Made by a program: the position numbers and the translations under genes | In this document: positions 4,858 through 5,342 of the stretch, piece after piece | How the letters are laid out: each line of letters begins with the position of its first letter | Position numbering within the stretch: the stretch's first letter is position 1 | DNA from: an uncultured Clostridia bacterium | Lineage (GTDB): Bacteria; Bacillota; Clostridia; Oscillospirales; Ruminococcaceae | NCBI GenBank assembly: GCA_947165805.1 | Contig: CAMVBT010000187.1 | Coordinates: 1 to 5,342 of the forward strand | Length of the DNA stretch: 5,342 bases | Reading direction: 5' to 3' | The notes under the pieces: model-generated | Told to the model about the DNA's origin: nothing | Databases searched by the model: none | Seen by the model: the letters and a program-made list of their open reading frames with translations, nothing else

Positions 4858-5342
4858 ATGAACGTATGGCATGACATCGACAGCAGCAGGATCGACCCCT
4901 ACAACTTCCTCGCGGTGATCGAGATACCCAAGGGCAGCAAGAAGAAGTATGAGCTCGACAAGAAGAGCGGCCTCCTGATGCTCGACCGCATACTCTACAC
5001 CTCGACCCACTACCCCGCGAACTACGGCTTCATACCGAAGACCCTCGCGGACGACGGAGACCCGCTGGACGTGCTCGTTCTCTGCAACGAGATAATCGAC
5101 CCGCTGGTGCTCGTTCCCTGCTACGCTATCGGCGTGATAAGCATGATCGACAACGGCAGGAACGACGAGAAGATAATCGCTATACCCTTCGAGGACCCGA
5201 GCTACAACGCGTACAGAAGCATAGACGCCCTCCCGAAGCACATCTTCGAGGAGATGCAGCACTTCTTCCGCGTGTACAAGCAGCTCGAAGGCAAGGAGAC
5301 CGCCGTGAACGAGGTGCAGGGTCAGAAAGCAGCCGCAGATAT
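4858..5342 (+). CDS. ppa: Family I inorganic pyrophosphatase, 3' end cut by window
   Basis: The protein hydrolyses pyrophosphate to two phosphates in the cytoplasm, pulling biosynthetic reactions forward. 161 complete codons are present and the frame runs off the edge. The family signature DGDPLDV is at residues 66-72, giving the metal-binding Asp66, Asp68 and Asp71. By alignment from memory with the E. coli enzyme, the other active-site residues are also present: Glu22 (IEIPKG), Lys30 and Glu32 (KYE), Arg44, Tyr52 and Tyr56 (HYPANYG), Asp98, Asp103 and Lys105 (MIDNGRNDEK), and Tyr140-Lys141 (FFRVYKQLE). The core is therefore complete and only a tail is missing, as family members are usually about 170-200 residues. 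AAAGGA (4844-4849) lies 8 bases before the ATG. The 121-bp spacer holds no convincing promoter, so it may be read through from the upstream operon or have a weak promoter of its own. Confidence 0.96.
   Translation, partial: MNVWHDIDSSRIDPYNFLAVIEIPKGSKKKYELDKKSGLLMLDRILYTSTHYPANYGFIPKTLADDGDPLDVLVLCNEIIDPLVLVPCYAIGVISMIDNGRNDEKIIAIPFEDPSYNAYRSIDALPKHIFEEMQHFFRVYKQLEGKETAVNEVQGQKAAAD

Noticed and set aside
4639..5262. Minus-strand open frame across the ppa start
   Set aside because: It runs through the spacer repeat and opposite the well-supported pyrophosphatase.
1..5342. Defence system, CRISPR array, prophage or transposon
   Set aside because: There are no spaced identical repeats, transposase, integrase, nuclease or helicase motifs. 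The recognisable genes are metabolic, and the HipA-like hint in the 157-residue protein is too weak to call a toxin system.

Overview
The window looks like chromosomal DNA of a Gram-positive anaerobe of the Clostridia, most likely a Ruminococcus-type member of the Oscillospiraceae. This is an inference from GC-rich genes separated by very AT-rich spacers, heavy use of ATA for isoleucine inside otherwise GC-rich codons, Shine-Dalgarno sites and sigma-A type promoters close to consensus, and the protein families seen. No phage, transposon, CRISPR, tRNA or rRNA is visible.

Layout. Positions 1-118 are non-coding and AT-rich. They carry a fully consensus minus-strand promoter (TTGACA, 17 bp, TATAAT) that must serve a gene or RNA beyond the left edge. 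Positions 119-2239 (minus) encode a 706-residue protein of unknown function: an unrecognised N-terminal domain, a CxxC-x18-CxxC zinc ribbon, a long acidic and probably disordered region carrying about six copies of a short motif around D-[IL]-x-x-L-[LM]-[FYV]-D-G-T-E, a basic stretch, and four C-terminal membrane segments. Positions 2240-2439 are a divergent promoter region whose two -35 boxes lie only 8 bp apart.

On the plus strand three closely spaced genes form a probable operon: a 157-residue protein of unknown function (2440-2913), a hotdog-fold acyl-CoA thioesterase of the YbgC/FadM type (2934-3347), and a COG2509-like FAD-dependent dehydrogenase with a four-cysteine cluster (3357-4736). 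A 121-bp spacer with a 12-bp direct repeat and two hairpins follows. It leads into a family I inorganic pyrophosphatase (4858 to beyond the right edge) that keeps all the active-site residues that can be checked.

The genes do not make up an obvious single pathway. Thioesterase, flavoprotein and pyrophosphatase are compatible with housekeeping acyl-CoA and redox metabolism. The most unusual object is the zinc-ribbon membrane protein with its repeated linear motif, which looks like a multivalent membrane-anchored scaffold or sensor. No clear new defence or mobile system is present.
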